Positions 16,311 to 25,998 of a stretch of DNA of 64,000 nucleotides are shown in pieces; position 1 is the stretch's first letter, and each line of letters begins with the position of its first letter. The translations under genes and the position numbers were made by a program. The stretch covers positions 26,077 to 90,076 of the forward strand of contig NZ_BOOA01000035.1 of the NCBI RefSeq assembly GCF_016862995.1. Direction: 5' to 3'. Source of the DNA: Acrocarpospora phusangensis (GTDB lineage: Bacteria > Actinomycetota > Actinomycetes > Streptosporangiales > Streptosporangiaceae). The notes below the pieces were generated by a model. The model was not told the DNA's origin. It searched no databases and was given only the letters and a program-made list of their open reading frames with translations.

Positions 16311-16909
16311 AGGGCCAGGACGGGGCACCGACCCTGTTCGACGCCGACGACGAGGTCGCCGAACTGCGCGCCGAGCTCGACATCGCCCATCGCGAGAACT
16401 CCCGCCTCCGTGACCTGTGGTACCGCCAGCTCCACGGGCGCGACCGCTGGGCTGACGCGGTGCGCGCCGCCGCCGCGCGTGACGCGCGCAACCAGGCGTA
16501 CGGCCTGGTTGCCGCAGCGATCCCCGAGACGCTGGAGCCGCTCCGCCACCTGGCCCGCGCGATCCTCGCCCTACCCGCACACCCGGCACCGTCCGACCTC
16601 GAACGGTTGCGGGCATTGGCGGCGGATGTCGACTGCCACGATCCCCGCCGCGGGGATGAGGTCAGCGCCATAGCGACCATCCAGGCGAGGGCCGACGCGG
16701 AGATCGACAGCTGGCGCCGTCGCGCGCAGGAGTACTGGGATCAGGCCCAGCGCACACACAGGCAAGCCCTCGACTCCGACGAGGCTTACACCTTCCTCGT
16801 TGGTGCGGGATGGGAACCGCCCTCGTGGCTGGCCAAGGAGCGTCGCGCACGGATCAAGAAGGTCCATGCAGACATTCCGGCCGACTCGGGGGTGCACATC
16901 CATGGCTGA
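16307..16909 (+). CDS. Coiled-coil hypothetical protein (200 aa)
   Basis: GTG overlaps the preceding TGA. Residues 15-60 (EVAELRAELDIAHRENSRL) predict a coiled coil, and residues 120-160 a second charged helix. No enzymatic motif. Probably a small phage accessory protein; its place behind a methylase gene suggests no specific role. Confidence 0.65.
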   Translation: MKGQDGAPTLFDADDEVAELRAELDIAHRENSRLRDLWYRQLHGRDRWADAVRAAAARDARNQAYGLVAAAIPETLEPLRHLARAILALPAHPAPSDLERLRALAADVDCHDPRRGDEVSAIATIQARADAEIDSWRRRAQEYWDQAQRTHRQALDSDEAYTFLVGAGWEPPSWLAKERRARIKKVHADIPADSGVHIHG

Positions 16910-17501
16910 CGTTCGCCCCCCGATCCCGCTTCGGCTCACCGACCGCCCCCAGGTGGGCGGCCTGGTCTGCCCATGGGTGAACGTCCGCCTCGCCGACGGC
17001 ACCACCGACTTCCGCCAGACCTACGGCCAGCACTGGCGCCGCGCCTGGCTGGAGCAGCTCTGCCAGGTCGACGGCCAGCGCATCGCCGGAACCCTGGTGT
17101 TCTTGGGCGGCCCGAACCAGTTGGCCGAGGACGGCTACTTCGACGAGCCGCCCCTCCACCCGGAGTGCGCGGCCTACGTGACCCGGGCCTGCCCGATGGT
17201 CGCCGGCCGGATGACCCACTACCGGTCCGGGCCCGCTCTCACCGAGGGCGCCCGGGGTGCGGTGTGCCCGGACCCGGGCTGCGACTGCGGCGGCTGGCAG
17301 CCGACCAAGCAGATCCTGCACGGGGACGGCTCCTGCAGCGTCCTCGGGGACGACCAGCGGGCCGACCCTACCGGGGAGCCCGCCCACGCCTGGTTCGCGG
17401 TCTGGGCCCGCTCCTACGCCCTCGCGCAAGGCACTGACGGTCGGCTGCTGGGCGGCATCCCTCACGACGTCGTAAGGGTCCGGGAGGTGAGCCGGCCGTG
17501 A
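16902..17501 (+). CDS. Hypothetical phage protein with Cys motif (199 aa)
   Basis: ATG 16902 lies 8 nt inside the preceding gene. Beta-rich N-terminus (LVCPWVNVRLADGTTDFRQ), a central CAAYVTRACPM helix, and CPDPGCDCGGW. Similar uncharacterised proteins occur in actinophages to my recollection, but I cannot name a domain. Confidence 0.65.
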   Translation: MADVRPPIPLRLTDRPQVGGLVCPWVNVRLADGTTDFRQTYGQHWRRAWLEQLCQVDGQRIAGTLVFLGGPNQLAEDGYFDEPPLHPECAAYVTRACPMVAGRMTHYRSGPALTEGARGAVCPDPGCDCGGWQPTKQILHGDGSCSVLGDDQRADPTGEPAHAWFAVWARSYALAQGTDGRLLGGIPHDVVRVREVSRP

Positions 17502-17695
17502 AGTCGAGAACCGCGACCAAGAACCGCTCCTGCGTCGGCAAGCGCGCCTACCCGACCCGGGCCAAGGCTGAAGCCGCCCTTCAGAAGCTGGTCGCCGCGG
17601 GCACCTCTGCTGAGCGGCTGAAGGTGTACGCCTGTCGCCACTGCTCTGCCGGATTCCACATCGGCCACCTGGGACGTGACCGGAGGCGGCAGTGA
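17498..17695 (+). CDS. Small zinc-finger-like protein (65 aa)
   Basis: GTG overlaps the upstream TGA. Basic N-terminus (KSRTATKNRSCVGKRAYPTRAKAE) and a C-terminal ACRHCSAGFHIGH unit, a CxxC...HxxH pattern fitting one zinc finger. Likely nucleic-acid binding. It is the last gene before the DnaA-box interval. Confidence 0.65.
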   Translation: MKSRTATKNRSCVGKRAYPTRAKAEAALQKLVAAGTSAERLKVYACRHCSAGFHIGHLGRDRRRQ

Positions 17696-17731
17696 TCCAC
17701 AGAGTTATCCACAGATCCCGGGTTATCCACA
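17693..17731 (+). other. Cluster of DnaA-box sequences, candidate replication origin element
   Basis: Two perfect TTATCCACA boxes (17705-17713 and 17723-17731) and one near match TGATCCACA (17693-17701) lie in the same orientation with 12- and 18-nt spacing. They sit in the only non-coding gap (17696-17827) of the replication region. TTATCCACA is the classical DnaA box. Their place upstream of replication genes suggests that host DnaA helps to start phage replication or controls the promoter of this operon. Confidence 0.55.
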
Positions 17732-17827
17732 GACCTGGTCGAGCTGAGGCGCAAGCACGCTGGCTGGTTCAGAGTGCTCCCAAGCCGGCGATTCGCCCGG
17801 CCCGTAGCCCACGGACGGGAGCCCGCG

Positions 17828-19225
17828 ATGGCCGTTAGCAAGAGCCTGCGCATGCAGATCCTGCGCAGGGACAACTACACCTGCCAGGCCTGCGGCGCGA
17901 AGGCGCCCAACGTCGAACTTGAGGTCGACCACGTGCTGGCGGAGGCTCTCGGGGGCACGGACGAGGCGTCCAACCTGCAGACACTCTGCGACCCCTGCAA
18001 CTCGGGCAAGGCCGCTACACCGCCGGACGCGGCCACCGTGGCGAAGGTCGCCGGCGATGCGGCTCGGTGGGCCCAGGCGATCGAAGCCGCAGCGGAGAGG
18101 ATGCTGGCTGCGCGGGAAAGTCAGGCTGCGGAGCATGCCCAGTTTGATCAGTGGTGGAACGCGTGGACCCTCGCCGAGGGTGGTGCCGGTGGGCGCGCCG
18201 TGCATAGGGACCCAGGATGGCAGCAGTCCATCAGCAGGTTCCTCGCGATGGGGCTGCCGCTCCCGATCCTCAAGGACTGCCTGGATATCGCCATGTCCAG
18301 GAAGAAGATCAGGGCGGCAGACGTCTGGCGCTACTTCTGTGGGATCGCCTGGGGCAAGGTTCGCGAGCTTCAGGCCGCCGCCGCTGAGGCCATCCGCCCG
18401 GAGCAAGACCCCAGCGACGAGGACTACGAGCCGAACTTTGACCACCGTCTGATTCCCGGCCGGGTCAGCCTCGCCAACGAGTTGCTCTCCTGGTTCCAGG
18501 CGGACGCCGTCGAGGTGCTCATCTCCGAGGCTCGCGAATGGTACGACGACGAGCTGTTCGCGGACTTCGATCCGCCACCTTCGGACGACCAGATCACCAT
18601 CCACGCCGGACTGGATGCGATGAGCACCTCTCGGTGGGCAGTCCTTTCCCTCACGCGCGCCGTATCCGACCTTCTCGAAAGCTTCTCCGATCAGGAGATC
18701 GACACAGCTAGGAACCAGGCTGTGGCCGTCCTTGGTGACGAGATCATGTCGCGGCCTGCCCAACTTCGTGACGCCCAGTACTACGGGCAACTCGCGCACT
18801 GGCTCGCCGTTGGCCACGCTCGCAGCCTCATGGACGGGCTTTCCCTTGAGGCTCGGGCGGAGTGGCTGGGGTATGTCGCGGCGTGCCGGGAACCGGACCC
18901 CTGGGGAGACTCGGCTCCGCTTTCCGAAGACCTGCAGATCAAGTACGTCGGCGTGAACATTCGCCTGGCCAGGTCCGGCTACAGACACCCCCGGATGTGT
19001 GAGTCCCGCGGGGAGCACATCGAAGCATGTCCCCGTGTGGCGAGCTTCCGTGCCTACATCGTCGAACTCGACTGTTGCTCGGTTGGGGACGAGCCCGGAC
19101 ACGAAGGCCATCGAGTGTGCGAGCAGCACCTGGAGCAGCTCGTGGACGGCACCTACACGAACACCAAAGGCACGCGCTTCACGGTGCGCGACTACCGGCC
19201 GATAGAAGGAGCCGACACCACGTGA
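17828..19225 (+). CDS. HNH endonuclease-domain protein (465 aa)
   Basis: ATG 17828 has GGGAG upstream; the 18-codon upstream extension is not natural-looking. The HNH unit is N-terminal: Cys19-x2-Cys22, VDHVLAEALGGTDEASNLQTL, then Cys54-x2-Cys57. The long remainder (residues 70-465) is helical, acidic and ends with a Cys-rich segment (CESRGEHIEACPR, LDCCSVGDE). Such a large C-terminal part is unusual for a simple HNH nuclease and may bind partners. It precedes the initiator gene, overlapping it by 4 nt. Confidence 0.75.
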   Translation: MAVSKSLRMQILRRDNYTCQACGAKAPNVELEVDHVLAEALGGTDEASNLQTLCDPCNSGKAATPPDAATVAKVAGDAARWAQAIEAAAERMLAARESQAAEHAQFDQWWNAWTLAEGGAGGRAVHRDPGWQQSISRFLAMGLPLPILKDCLDIAMSRKKIRAADVWRYFCGIAWGKVRELQAAAAEAIRPEQDPSDEDYEPNFDHRLIPGRVSLANELLSWFQADAVEVLISEAREWYDDELFADFDPPPSDDQITIHAGLDAMSTSRWAVLSLTRAVSDLLESFSDQEIDTARNQAVAVLGDEIMSRPAQLRDAQYYGQLAHWLAVGHARSLMDGLSLEARAEWLGYVAACREPDPWGDSAPLSEDLQIKYVGVNIRLARSGYRHPRMCESRGEHIEACPRVASFRAYIVELDCCSVGDEPGHEGHRVCEQHLEQLVDGTYTNTKGTRFTVRDYRPIEGADTT

Positions 19226-20208
19226 ACGCCCCGCTCCTCAGCGACGGGACCTATCGCGCTCATTGGCTGCGGGAGGTTCTCAGAAGCACGCAGATTACCG
19301 ATTCGGTGCGCGTGCTTCTAATGACCCTCGCTCTCTACATGGACGCGTCAGGGCGCGTTTCAGTGCCGCGCGAAGAGGTGGCGGGAGTCCTTGGCCGGAA
19401 TCCGCGAAAGGTTGGGGAGAAGATCCGGGCCACGATTGATTCCGGATTCCTCGTGCAGTTGGCGCGCGGGCAGAAACATCAGACAGCGGTGTTCCAGGCG
19501 GCCATTCTCGGGCGGGTTCTCAGTCGGACCCCCGGGGAACCGACTGAGAACGGGATGGCTGCCGACCTCAGCAGGCTCCCCGGGGACCCTGCTGAGACCG
19601 AGGGCGAAGTAGAAGTCAGTGGGTCCCCCGGGGGCCCGGCTGAGAATTCTCAGGGGGCCGATATCTACGACCCTGAGAATTCGGCTCAGGGTACTAGAAA
19701 TCGGCCCCCTGAGCCTCAGGGGGCCGATTTCAGGGAGACCCCCGGGGGTCCGCCTGAGAATTCTCAGCAGGCCCCCCGGGGGACCTCCCAGTTCTTTAGT
19801 AGTGGTGATGTAAGTGAGGAAGTTGATCTCTCTGATTCTTCCTCTGGTCAACTCTTCGACTTGCGCGCCGCTGCGCGGCGGCGCGAGCAAGAAGAAGATC
19901 CCGAGTCAAAGCCGTCACGTCGCAAGCCAGAACGGCCCATCCCCGCCGACTTCGCCGTAACCCCGGCGATGCGGAAGTGGGCCGCAGACAAGGGCTACGA
20001 CGTCGACCTCGACCGGGAGACCTTCCGGTTCATCAACCACGCCCACCAGAACGACCGCCGCTGCCGCGACTGGCTCGCCGCTTGGCGCAACTGGATCGAC
20101 AAGGCACAAGAGCAACAGGCCAGGGCCACACGTCGCCCCGTCGCCGCCTTCCCTGCTCGTGGCACCTACGACAAATCCAAGGTCTTCGGGAACAGGAACC
20201 GCACATGA
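19222..20208 (+). CDS. Replication initiator-like protein with embedded palindrome array (328 aa)
   Basis: Residues 10-95 predict a winged helix-turn-helix (QITDSVRVLLMTLALYMDA, VPREEVAGVLGRNPRKVGEKI). Residues about 98-189 are a low-complexity Pro/Gly/Asn region of four or more repeats (SRTPGEPTEN, SRLPGDPAET, SGSPGGPAEN, RETPGGPPEN). The C-terminal part (residues 240-300, FAVTPAMRKWAADKGYDVDLDR...DWLAAWRNWIDKA) resembles the small helical domain of phage replication proteins that recruits the loader. This layout, initiator then DnaC-like and DnaB genes, parallels lambda O-P. The DNA of the middle section forms palindromes described separately. Confidence 0.65.
   Translation: MNAPLLSDGTYRAHWLREVLRSTQITDSVRVLLMTLALYMDASGRVSVPREEVAGVLGRNPRKVGEKIRATIDSGFLVQLARGQKHQTAVFQAAILGRVLSRTPGEPTENGMAADLSRLPGDPAETEGEVEVSGSPGGPAENSQGADIYDPENSAQGTRNRPPEPQGADFRETPGGPPENSQQAPRGTSQFFSSGDVSEEVDLSDSSSGQLFDLRAAARRREQEEDPESKPSRRKPERPIPADFAVTPAMRKWAADKGYDVDLDRETFRFINHAHQNDRRCRDWLAAWRNWIDKAQEQQARATRRPVAAFPARGTYDKSKVFGNRNRT
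19516..19787. repeat. Array of palindromes inside the initiator gene, candidate origin iterons
   Basis: Ten or so dyads built from CTCAG/CTGAG ends and C4-5/G4-5 cores. Clear cases: GTTCTCAGTCGG (19516-19527) with CCGACTGAGAAC (19540-19551); a 30-bp dyad at 19567-19596 with one mismatch pair; CTGAGAATTCTCAG twice (19640-19653 and 19754-19767); CCCTGAG/CTCAGGG at 19671-19691; and a 17-bp arm GAAATCGGCCCCCTGAG (19697-19713) mirrored at 19715-19731 with a single central base. CCCCCGGGGG cores lie at 19625-19634 and 19739-19748. The CTCAG/CTGAG ends recur every 23-25 nt, about eight codons. The repeats are in coding phase with the protein repeats. Confidence 0.7.
19791..19860. other. A+T-rich segment next to the palindrome array, candidate unwinding element
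   Basis: By hand count 40 of these 70 bases are A or T, far above the surrounding gene. It directly follows the palindrome array and codes for an acidic, Ser-rich linker. In lambda the iterons inside gene O are followed by an A+T-rich region that opens first; the same order is seen here. The function is inferred. Confidence 0.45.
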
Positions 20209-20764
20209 TCACGCCCCTTGACGACTGGCAGGACCAACGCCGTCTGCGCCGCCTCGCCGAATTCCAGGCCCGGCGCCCGCTGCTGCTCCGGCACAAGGGC
20301 CCACTCCGCGACGAGATCGCCGAGTGGGGCAGCCGCCTGTTCGACGGCACCGCCCGCACAATGGTGCTCGTCGGCGGCACCGGCACCACCAAGACCTGGA
20401 GCTTGTGGGAGGTCCTGGAGCGCGCGGTGGCCGCCGGGTACGCGGACACGATCGTGTTCGCCACGGCCGCCGACTGGCAGGAGGCGGTGGGGCCGCCCGT
20501 CGACCGGCAGGCGCTCCGCGTGATGCGCCGGGCCGGCGTGCTGGTGCTGGACGACTTCGGGTCCACGCGGATCAACGAGTGGGCGGTGGACTGCCTGTCC
20601 CCGGTCGTTGACGAGCGCTGGTCGTGGGGTCGGCCGACCGGCATCACCTCCAACTTGGAGGACTTCGACGAGGCCCTGGGCGAGCGCGCGGAACGCATCA
20701 CCTCCCGGCTGGGGCACGAGGCCACCGTCGTGGTTCTGGACGGGGCGGACCGGAGGGCGGCCGG

Positions 20765-20768
<4 letters not shown>
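20205..20768 (+). CDS. DnaC-like helicase loader ATPase (187 aa)
   Basis: AAA+ P-loop at residues 57-64 (GGTGTTKT), Walker B VLVLDDFGS (112-120), a sensor-1 TSNLED and a C-terminal arginine-containing RITSRLGHE match the DnaC/IstB-like loader family, which places DnaB on DNA. The P-loop has Thr where the family usually has Gly just before the lysine. The gene lies between the initiator and dnaB with 4-nt overlaps, the usual order of phage replication modules. Confidence 0.8.
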
Positions 20769-22196
<1,428 letters not shown>

Positions 22197-22207
<11 letters not shown>

Positions 22208-22607
22208 CCGAGACCTGCAGAACGCCCTCGCCCGTCGGGACATCGGCGCCGTGGTGGAGGGTGTCGCCGGCCGTCTCGCCCTGCCGGACGACGTCCAGGC
22301 CGACGCAGCCATGAGCGTCCTGATGCGGCAGGTCCCCGCCTGGGTGGACACCAGGACCCGCGAGTGGATTGCCGCGTTCCTCCGCGAACACGCGGCGACG
22401 GCCGGGCTGCTGGCGATCCGGTGGATGACGGTGGTGGAGGTGGCCAAGGCGCTGCGCGTCAGCAAGATGACCATCTACCGCCTCGTGCATACGGGCGCCC
22501 TGGCGTCCATCAAGGTGGGCGAGACGATCCGCATCCCGGAGTCCACGGTGGCCGCCTACATCCGTGCCCAGCTCGCTGAAGCCGCGGAGGTGGGGCGAAG
22601 TGCCTGA
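22197..22607 (+). CDS. Excisionase-like / MerR-type HTH protein (136 aa)
   Basis: A TTG start is chosen because GGGAGG lies 6 nt upstream and the frame begins there. Residues 78-125 (MTVVEVAKALRVSKMTIYRLVHTGALASIKVG...IPESTVAAYI) match the short HTH_17/excisionase DNA-binding domain. In phages this fold serves as recombination directionality factor or as a small regulator. The 75-residue helical N-terminal extension is longer than in simple Xis proteins. Which role applies is open. Confidence 0.7.
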
Positions 22608-23337
22608 CACCGCAGCCGTACGGTGCGAGCTGACTGAGCGCATCACGTCGGAGTGCGCGCACTGCCGCCCTGCTCCGGAGCCCGAACCGGAACCGGCGCC
22701 CCCGAGCAGGTGGTTCGCGGCCTGCCTCCCCGGCCGCTGCTCCGAGTGCGGCGATCACTTTGACGAGGGCGACCCTGGCAAGGCGGATGCCTGGTGGGAG
22801 TATTCGTCGCGTTTCTGGGTGGTCGCTCCGCCCGGCCTGATCAGACCTGAGGAGGTTCCGCCCGGATGGGGGCTGATGGAGCCGCGATCCTCGGGGCGTC
22901 GCATGCGGGTAGTGGTACAGCCGGAGACCAGGACGCCGAATCTGTCGCTGGCGCTGATGACCGCGCTCGTGTCCCGTACGGACAACATCCGGCTCCGCGA
23001 GATCGACCAGATCCGGCAGAGCCAGCGCGACGAGATCTACCGGGCGGTCGAGGAGGATCGCAAGGCCCGAGGCAAGACCGCGCTCAGCCATGGCCTCCAG
23101 GAGAACCTGAGGCTACTGGAGCTGCTGGAGAAGGCACTCGGCTGCAAGATCAGCGGATGGGCGGGCCTCGACCTGGCCCGGATGAGCGCCGAGGAGATCG
23201 GCGAGGCGCTCAGCGAGTACACCCGTGACCATGTCGCTCTTCAGCGCCGCGCAGGCGAGGTCGCCTTTGCCGAGCAGAGGCTTCGCCGATCGGCAGAGCT
23301 CGCCATTGAACGGTTGAGCGGGGCGGTCGATGCCTGA
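22600..23337 (+). CDS. Hypothetical protein, Cys-rich N-terminus, possible DNA-repair-like segment (245 aa)
   Basis: GTG 22600 follows GGAGGTGG. CAHC (about 20-23) and CLPGRCSECG (42-51) suggest zinc binding. The following WWEYSSRFWVVAPPGLIRPEEVP stretch resembles the strand pattern seen in MmcB-like phage repair proteins, a weak similarity from memory. The C-terminal half is one long charged helix region (RLREIDQIRQSQRDEIYRAV). Confidence 0.55.
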   Translation: MPDTAAVRCELTERITSECAHCRPAPEPEPEPAPPSRWFAACLPGRCSECGDHFDEGDPGKADAWWEYSSRFWVVAPPGLIRPEEVPPGWGLMEPRSSGRRMRVVVQPETRTPNLSLALMTALVSRTDNIRLREIDQIRQSQRDEIYRAVEEDRKARGKTALSHGLQENLRLLELLEKALGCKISGWAGLDLARMSAEEIGEALSEYTRDHVALQRRAGEVAFAEQRLRRSAELAIERLSGAVDA

Positions 23338-23755
23338 CACCCTCCGCGTCCTTGTGACCGGCTCCCGCACCTGGAAAGACGTCCTGATGCTGGCGGCCGT
23401 CCTGCTGGACACCTGGCACGATGCCGTGATGCTCGGCGTGAACATCCTCTGGGTGCACGGCGACTGCGAGCAGGGCGCCGACTCGATCGCGGACGCACTC
23501 CTGTGCAGCTGGGGGTTCAAGCCGGAACGCCACCCCGCGGATCGGCACCGGTGGGGCCGTAGCGCCTTCACCAAACGGGACGAGGAGATGGTGGACGCCG
23601 GGGCGCACCTCTGCCTGGCGTTCATCGACCTGTGCGTGAAGTCGACGTGCCAACGGAAACGCCCGCACGGCTCCCACGGCACGTCCTACACCGCGGGCCT
23701 GGCCGAGCGGGCGGGCATCCCCACGCAGCGGTTCGGGGTGATGGCCAATGCCTGA
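23330..23755 (+). CDS. SLOG-family (YspA/DUF2493-like) nucleotide-binding protein (141 aa)
   Basis: Starts LRVLVTGSRTW, then HGDCEQGADSIADALLCSWG, HPADRHRWGRSAFTKRD, and TSYTAGLAERAGI: the order of motifs in the YspA-like branch of the SLOG Rossmann superfamily, which binds nucleotides or their derivatives. Phage members are common and mostly uncharacterised. It overlaps the preceding gene by 8 nt. Confidence 0.8.
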   Translation: MPDTLRVLVTGSRTWKDVLMLAAVLLDTWHDAVMLGVNILWVHGDCEQGADSIADALLCSWGFKPERHPADRHRWGRSAFTKRDEEMVDAGAHLCLAFIDLCVKSTCQRKRPHGSHGTSYTAGLAERAGIPTQRFGVMANA

Positions 23756-24170
23756 GACCGACGCAATGCTTCCGGCTGCAGAGCTGAGGGCCGTCCGGGC
23801 TGAGGCCGAAGTCGCGCGCCTCCGCGCCGGCGAAGCCTCCAAGCCCGTGGCCGAAGGCGTACGGCTCGACCCTGCCGCGTGGATCCGCCGCTGGAATGAT
23901 GCCTCACCCGAGAAGCGTCTCGCGTGGGCGAACCGCATCCTCGACCTGCTGGCAGAGGAGAGCAGGTGCTTCCTACTCGACCACGATGGCGCTGTGGAAC
24001 GGGTGTCCGAGATGGAGCTGACGTTGAGCCGAGTCATGGACCTCGTCGACCAGTTGAACGTCCGAGCCGCTGAGGCGCAGGCTGCGGGCGCATCCGGCGA
24101 GGAGAAGCGGTGGCGCTCCCTCGCGGACATGGTGAGCACGGCGCTCGACCCGGGGGCAGAGCAGACGTGA
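23748..24170 (+). CDS. Coiled-coil hypothetical protein (140 aa)
   Basis: Long charged helices at both ends (ELRAVRAEAEVARLRAGE and SEMELTLSRVMDLVDQLNVR) and a central WIRRWNDASPEKRLAWANRIL. No catalytic motif. Overlaps its neighbours by 8 and 4 nt within the operon. Confidence 0.65.
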   Translation: MPETDAMLPAAELRAVRAEAEVARLRAGEASKPVAEGVRLDPAAWIRRWNDASPEKRLAWANRILDLLAEESRCFLLDHDGAVERVSEMELTLSRVMDLVDQLNVRAAEAQAAGASGEEKRWRSLADMVSTALDPGAEQT

Positions 24171-24418
24171 GCGACCAGATCCTTGCCGACCTCAAGTCTT
24201 GGCTTCAGGCACTAAAGGACTCCGAACGGACCGTCGTCTGCGCGTCTGCCGACGAGTCAGCGATCCGCGAGGCGCTGGGGCGACTCTGGCTGGGTGGCCT
24301 CTACAAGGTCCTGGTCAACGATGCACTCTGTCCGCCGGGAACCGCCTATGTGATTGACGAGCGGGCCATGGAGGCATACGCCAACAAGGCGGGCCAACTC
24401 TGGCGGTGGCAGGCGTGA
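24167..24418 (+). CDS. Hypothetical small protein (83 aa)
   Basis: GTG overlaps the upstream TGA. Predicted alpha/beta fold (SDQILADLKSWLQALKD, TVVCASADESAIREAL, YKVLVNDALCPPG). Function unknown. Confidence 0.6.
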   Translation: MSDQILADLKSWLQALKDSERTVVCASADESAIREALGRLWLGGLYKVLVNDALCPPGTAYVIDERAMEAYANKAGQLWRWQA

Positions 24419-24645
24419 AGGTCCGCTTCCGCACCTACTGCTACCCCTGCCGCCGGATGGCGCCGCGCCACCGACGCCCGCACCGCTGGGAGTGGGAGTA
24501 CTGGATCTCCTGCGAGGGCGTTCGGCTGGTTCAGCGCCAAGGGTTCGGAAGTTTCGACCGTGCGTGGATGTCGGCGGAGCGGTCGTGGTTCAAACTGGCT
24601 GCGCTCTCGTGCGTAGCCCCGGAGTCGACAAGGATGGATCCATGA
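24415..24645 (+). CDS. Small basic protein, CxxC motif (76 aa)
   Basis: GTG 24415 overlaps the preceding TGA. Arg/His/Trp-rich with YCYPCRRMAPRHRRPHRWEWEYW, a single Cys-x2-Cys; the composition suggests nucleic-acid or zinc binding. No family recognised. Confidence 0.5.
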   Translation: MKVRFRTYCYPCRRMAPRHRRPHRWEWEYWISCEGVRLVQRQGFGSFDRAWMSAERSWFKLAALSCVAPESTRMDP

Positions 24646-24950
24646 GCACCCCGATCAAGGTTGACGCCGCCAGCTACGCACCTCTGATCAGTGGCTTGAA
24701 GGCCCTGGCGAGTCAGCTCATCGCAGCCGCAGACACCGTCGACCTCGAATCCGCTCGGGCCGTGGTCGCTTCGGCCGGCCCGCCCGAGGATCCGGAGGTC
24801 GGGCAGCACCTGAAGTTCCTCGACGCAACGATCGCCTACGTGGCGGTCCTGCGAGACCTGGACGGTACCGCAAGGAGCCAGTCCTTCACCCACACCGAGG
24901 GCGGCGCGATGGGCATCTACAGAGACACGCCGGCGGACATTGAACCGTGA
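24642..24950 (+). CDS. Hypothetical protein (102 aa), last gene of the early unit
   Basis: ATG 24642 overlaps the upstream stop by 4 nt. Helical (APLISGLKALASQLIAAADTV and LKFLDATIAYVAVLRDLDG). It ends the tightly packed early operon; the 157 bases that follow hold no gene I can support and show a lower G+C level. Confidence 0.6.
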   Translation: MSTPIKVDAASYAPLISGLKALASQLIAAADTVDLESARAVVASAGPPEDPEVGQHLKFLDATIAYVAVLRDLDGTARSQSFTHTEGGAMGIYRDTPADIEP

Positions 24951-25107
24951 AGTAGTGCCAGGAAGTAGCAGTTCGCACCCGTACTGGCTGGTAATTACAT
25001 GGAGGCTGGCCCCCTATGGGATCTTGTCCTACATTCGGGACGGGTTTGTTCCGGACAAGTGGGCTTCGGGTCGTGCACAAAGGCAAACAACCAGGCAACA
25101 TGGTTGA

Positions 25108-25866
25108 ATGGATTGGCGACAATTCTCTGTAGCGATACTTGGCCAGGTCTTTTCGTGGCCATGCGCTGTCCTGGTAGCTTTTCTGATCTTCCGGAAACCC
25201 ATCGCTGGTCTTCTCGGAAAGCTGAGTAGCGTCGAAGGGTTCGGCCAAAAGATCACTTTCGGGCAGATCCTCAGCCAGGTCGAAGAAGATGTCGAGACGC
25301 TCGTGGCTCGCACGGGTGCATCATCAGCCGAACCCTCAATCCCAGACCTTGGCGCGGCACGCTGGAGTGGGACGTCGTTCGCGCCGACGAGAGTCTCGGG
25401 AACGATTCAGCGGCGACCGCTGAAGTCATCCCCGGGGGAACTGCTAAAGGCTCATGGACCCGCAGGAGCCGTGATCACGTCTTGGAAAGCTGTGGAGGAT
25501 GCGCTGCGGCGACTCGCCAGTGTAGATCAAGTATCAAGCCGTTTGGCCTCCTACTCGCGCGAGTCGGACCTCATAGCTTCGACCCCCACAGCGAAGTTGG
25601 TTCGCGTTCTCGTTACTGCAGATATCGTGCCCGCGTCGCTAGAGCGTGTCTTCCAAGACCTTCGGAGGTTACGCAACGATGTTGCCCATGGCGGGCACTC
25701 CCCAGTTGAGGGAGAGGCAATCGCGTATGCCCAGGCGGCCCTCGATGTATCGGATGCCCTGGATTCCATCGCCACTGTGGTTAGGCAGGATGTTCTGAAC
25801 CGGCAGATGGAGGAGACTTTCGGCACAGAGCCGTCGCCTCTGCCGTATCCGGACATAGAACCGTGA
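25108..25866 (+). CDS. Membrane-anchored HEPN-like protein (252 aa)
   Basis: One hydrophobic segment (residues 8-28) anchors a soluble domain. Residues 110-215 are helical and contain LRRLRNDVAHGGHS, where Arg189-Asn190-x3-His194 is the RNxxxH form of the HEPN motif used by many RNases of toxin and abortive-infection systems. Base composition is visibly less G+C-rich than the flanks and the gene stands alone with a hairpin terminator behind it (25961-25998). This is typical of a moron gene acquired separately; a role in superinfection exclusion or host defence is inferred. DUF4145-type HEPN proteins are an alternative match. Confidence 0.6.
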   Translation: MDWRQFSVAILGQVFSWPCAVLVAFLIFRKPIAGLLGKLSSVEGFGQKITFGQILSQVEEDVETLVARTGASSAEPSIPDLGAARWSGTSFAPTRVSGTIQRRPLKSSPGELLKAHGPAGAVITSWKAVEDALRRLASVDQVSSRLASYSRESDLIASTPTAKLVRVLVTADIVPASLERVFQDLRRLRNDVAHGGHSPVEGEAIAYAQAALDVSDALDSIATVVRQDVLNRQMEETFGTEPSPLPYPDIEP

Positions 25867-25960
25867 ATGAGTGTCAGTAGCCCGCAGGTTACGGTCGTTA
25901 GGCCGCACCCTCGCCGGGGTCCGCGACAACCAGTCGTCCATGTGGACCCGCCGCTGAGAA

Positions 25961-25998
25961 GACTGGGCGGCCCCGAGGGGAATCGGAGCCGCCCAGTC
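25961..25998. terminator. Hairpin terminator after the HEPN-like gene
   Basis: GACTGGGCGGC (25961-25971) and GCCGCCCAGTC (25988-25998) pair perfectly over 11 bp around a 16-nt loop, without a clear U-run, as common in high-GC actinobacteria. It separates the + strand moron gene from the minus-strand gene ending at 26093. No convincing gene is seen in 25867-26092. Confidence 0.55.
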
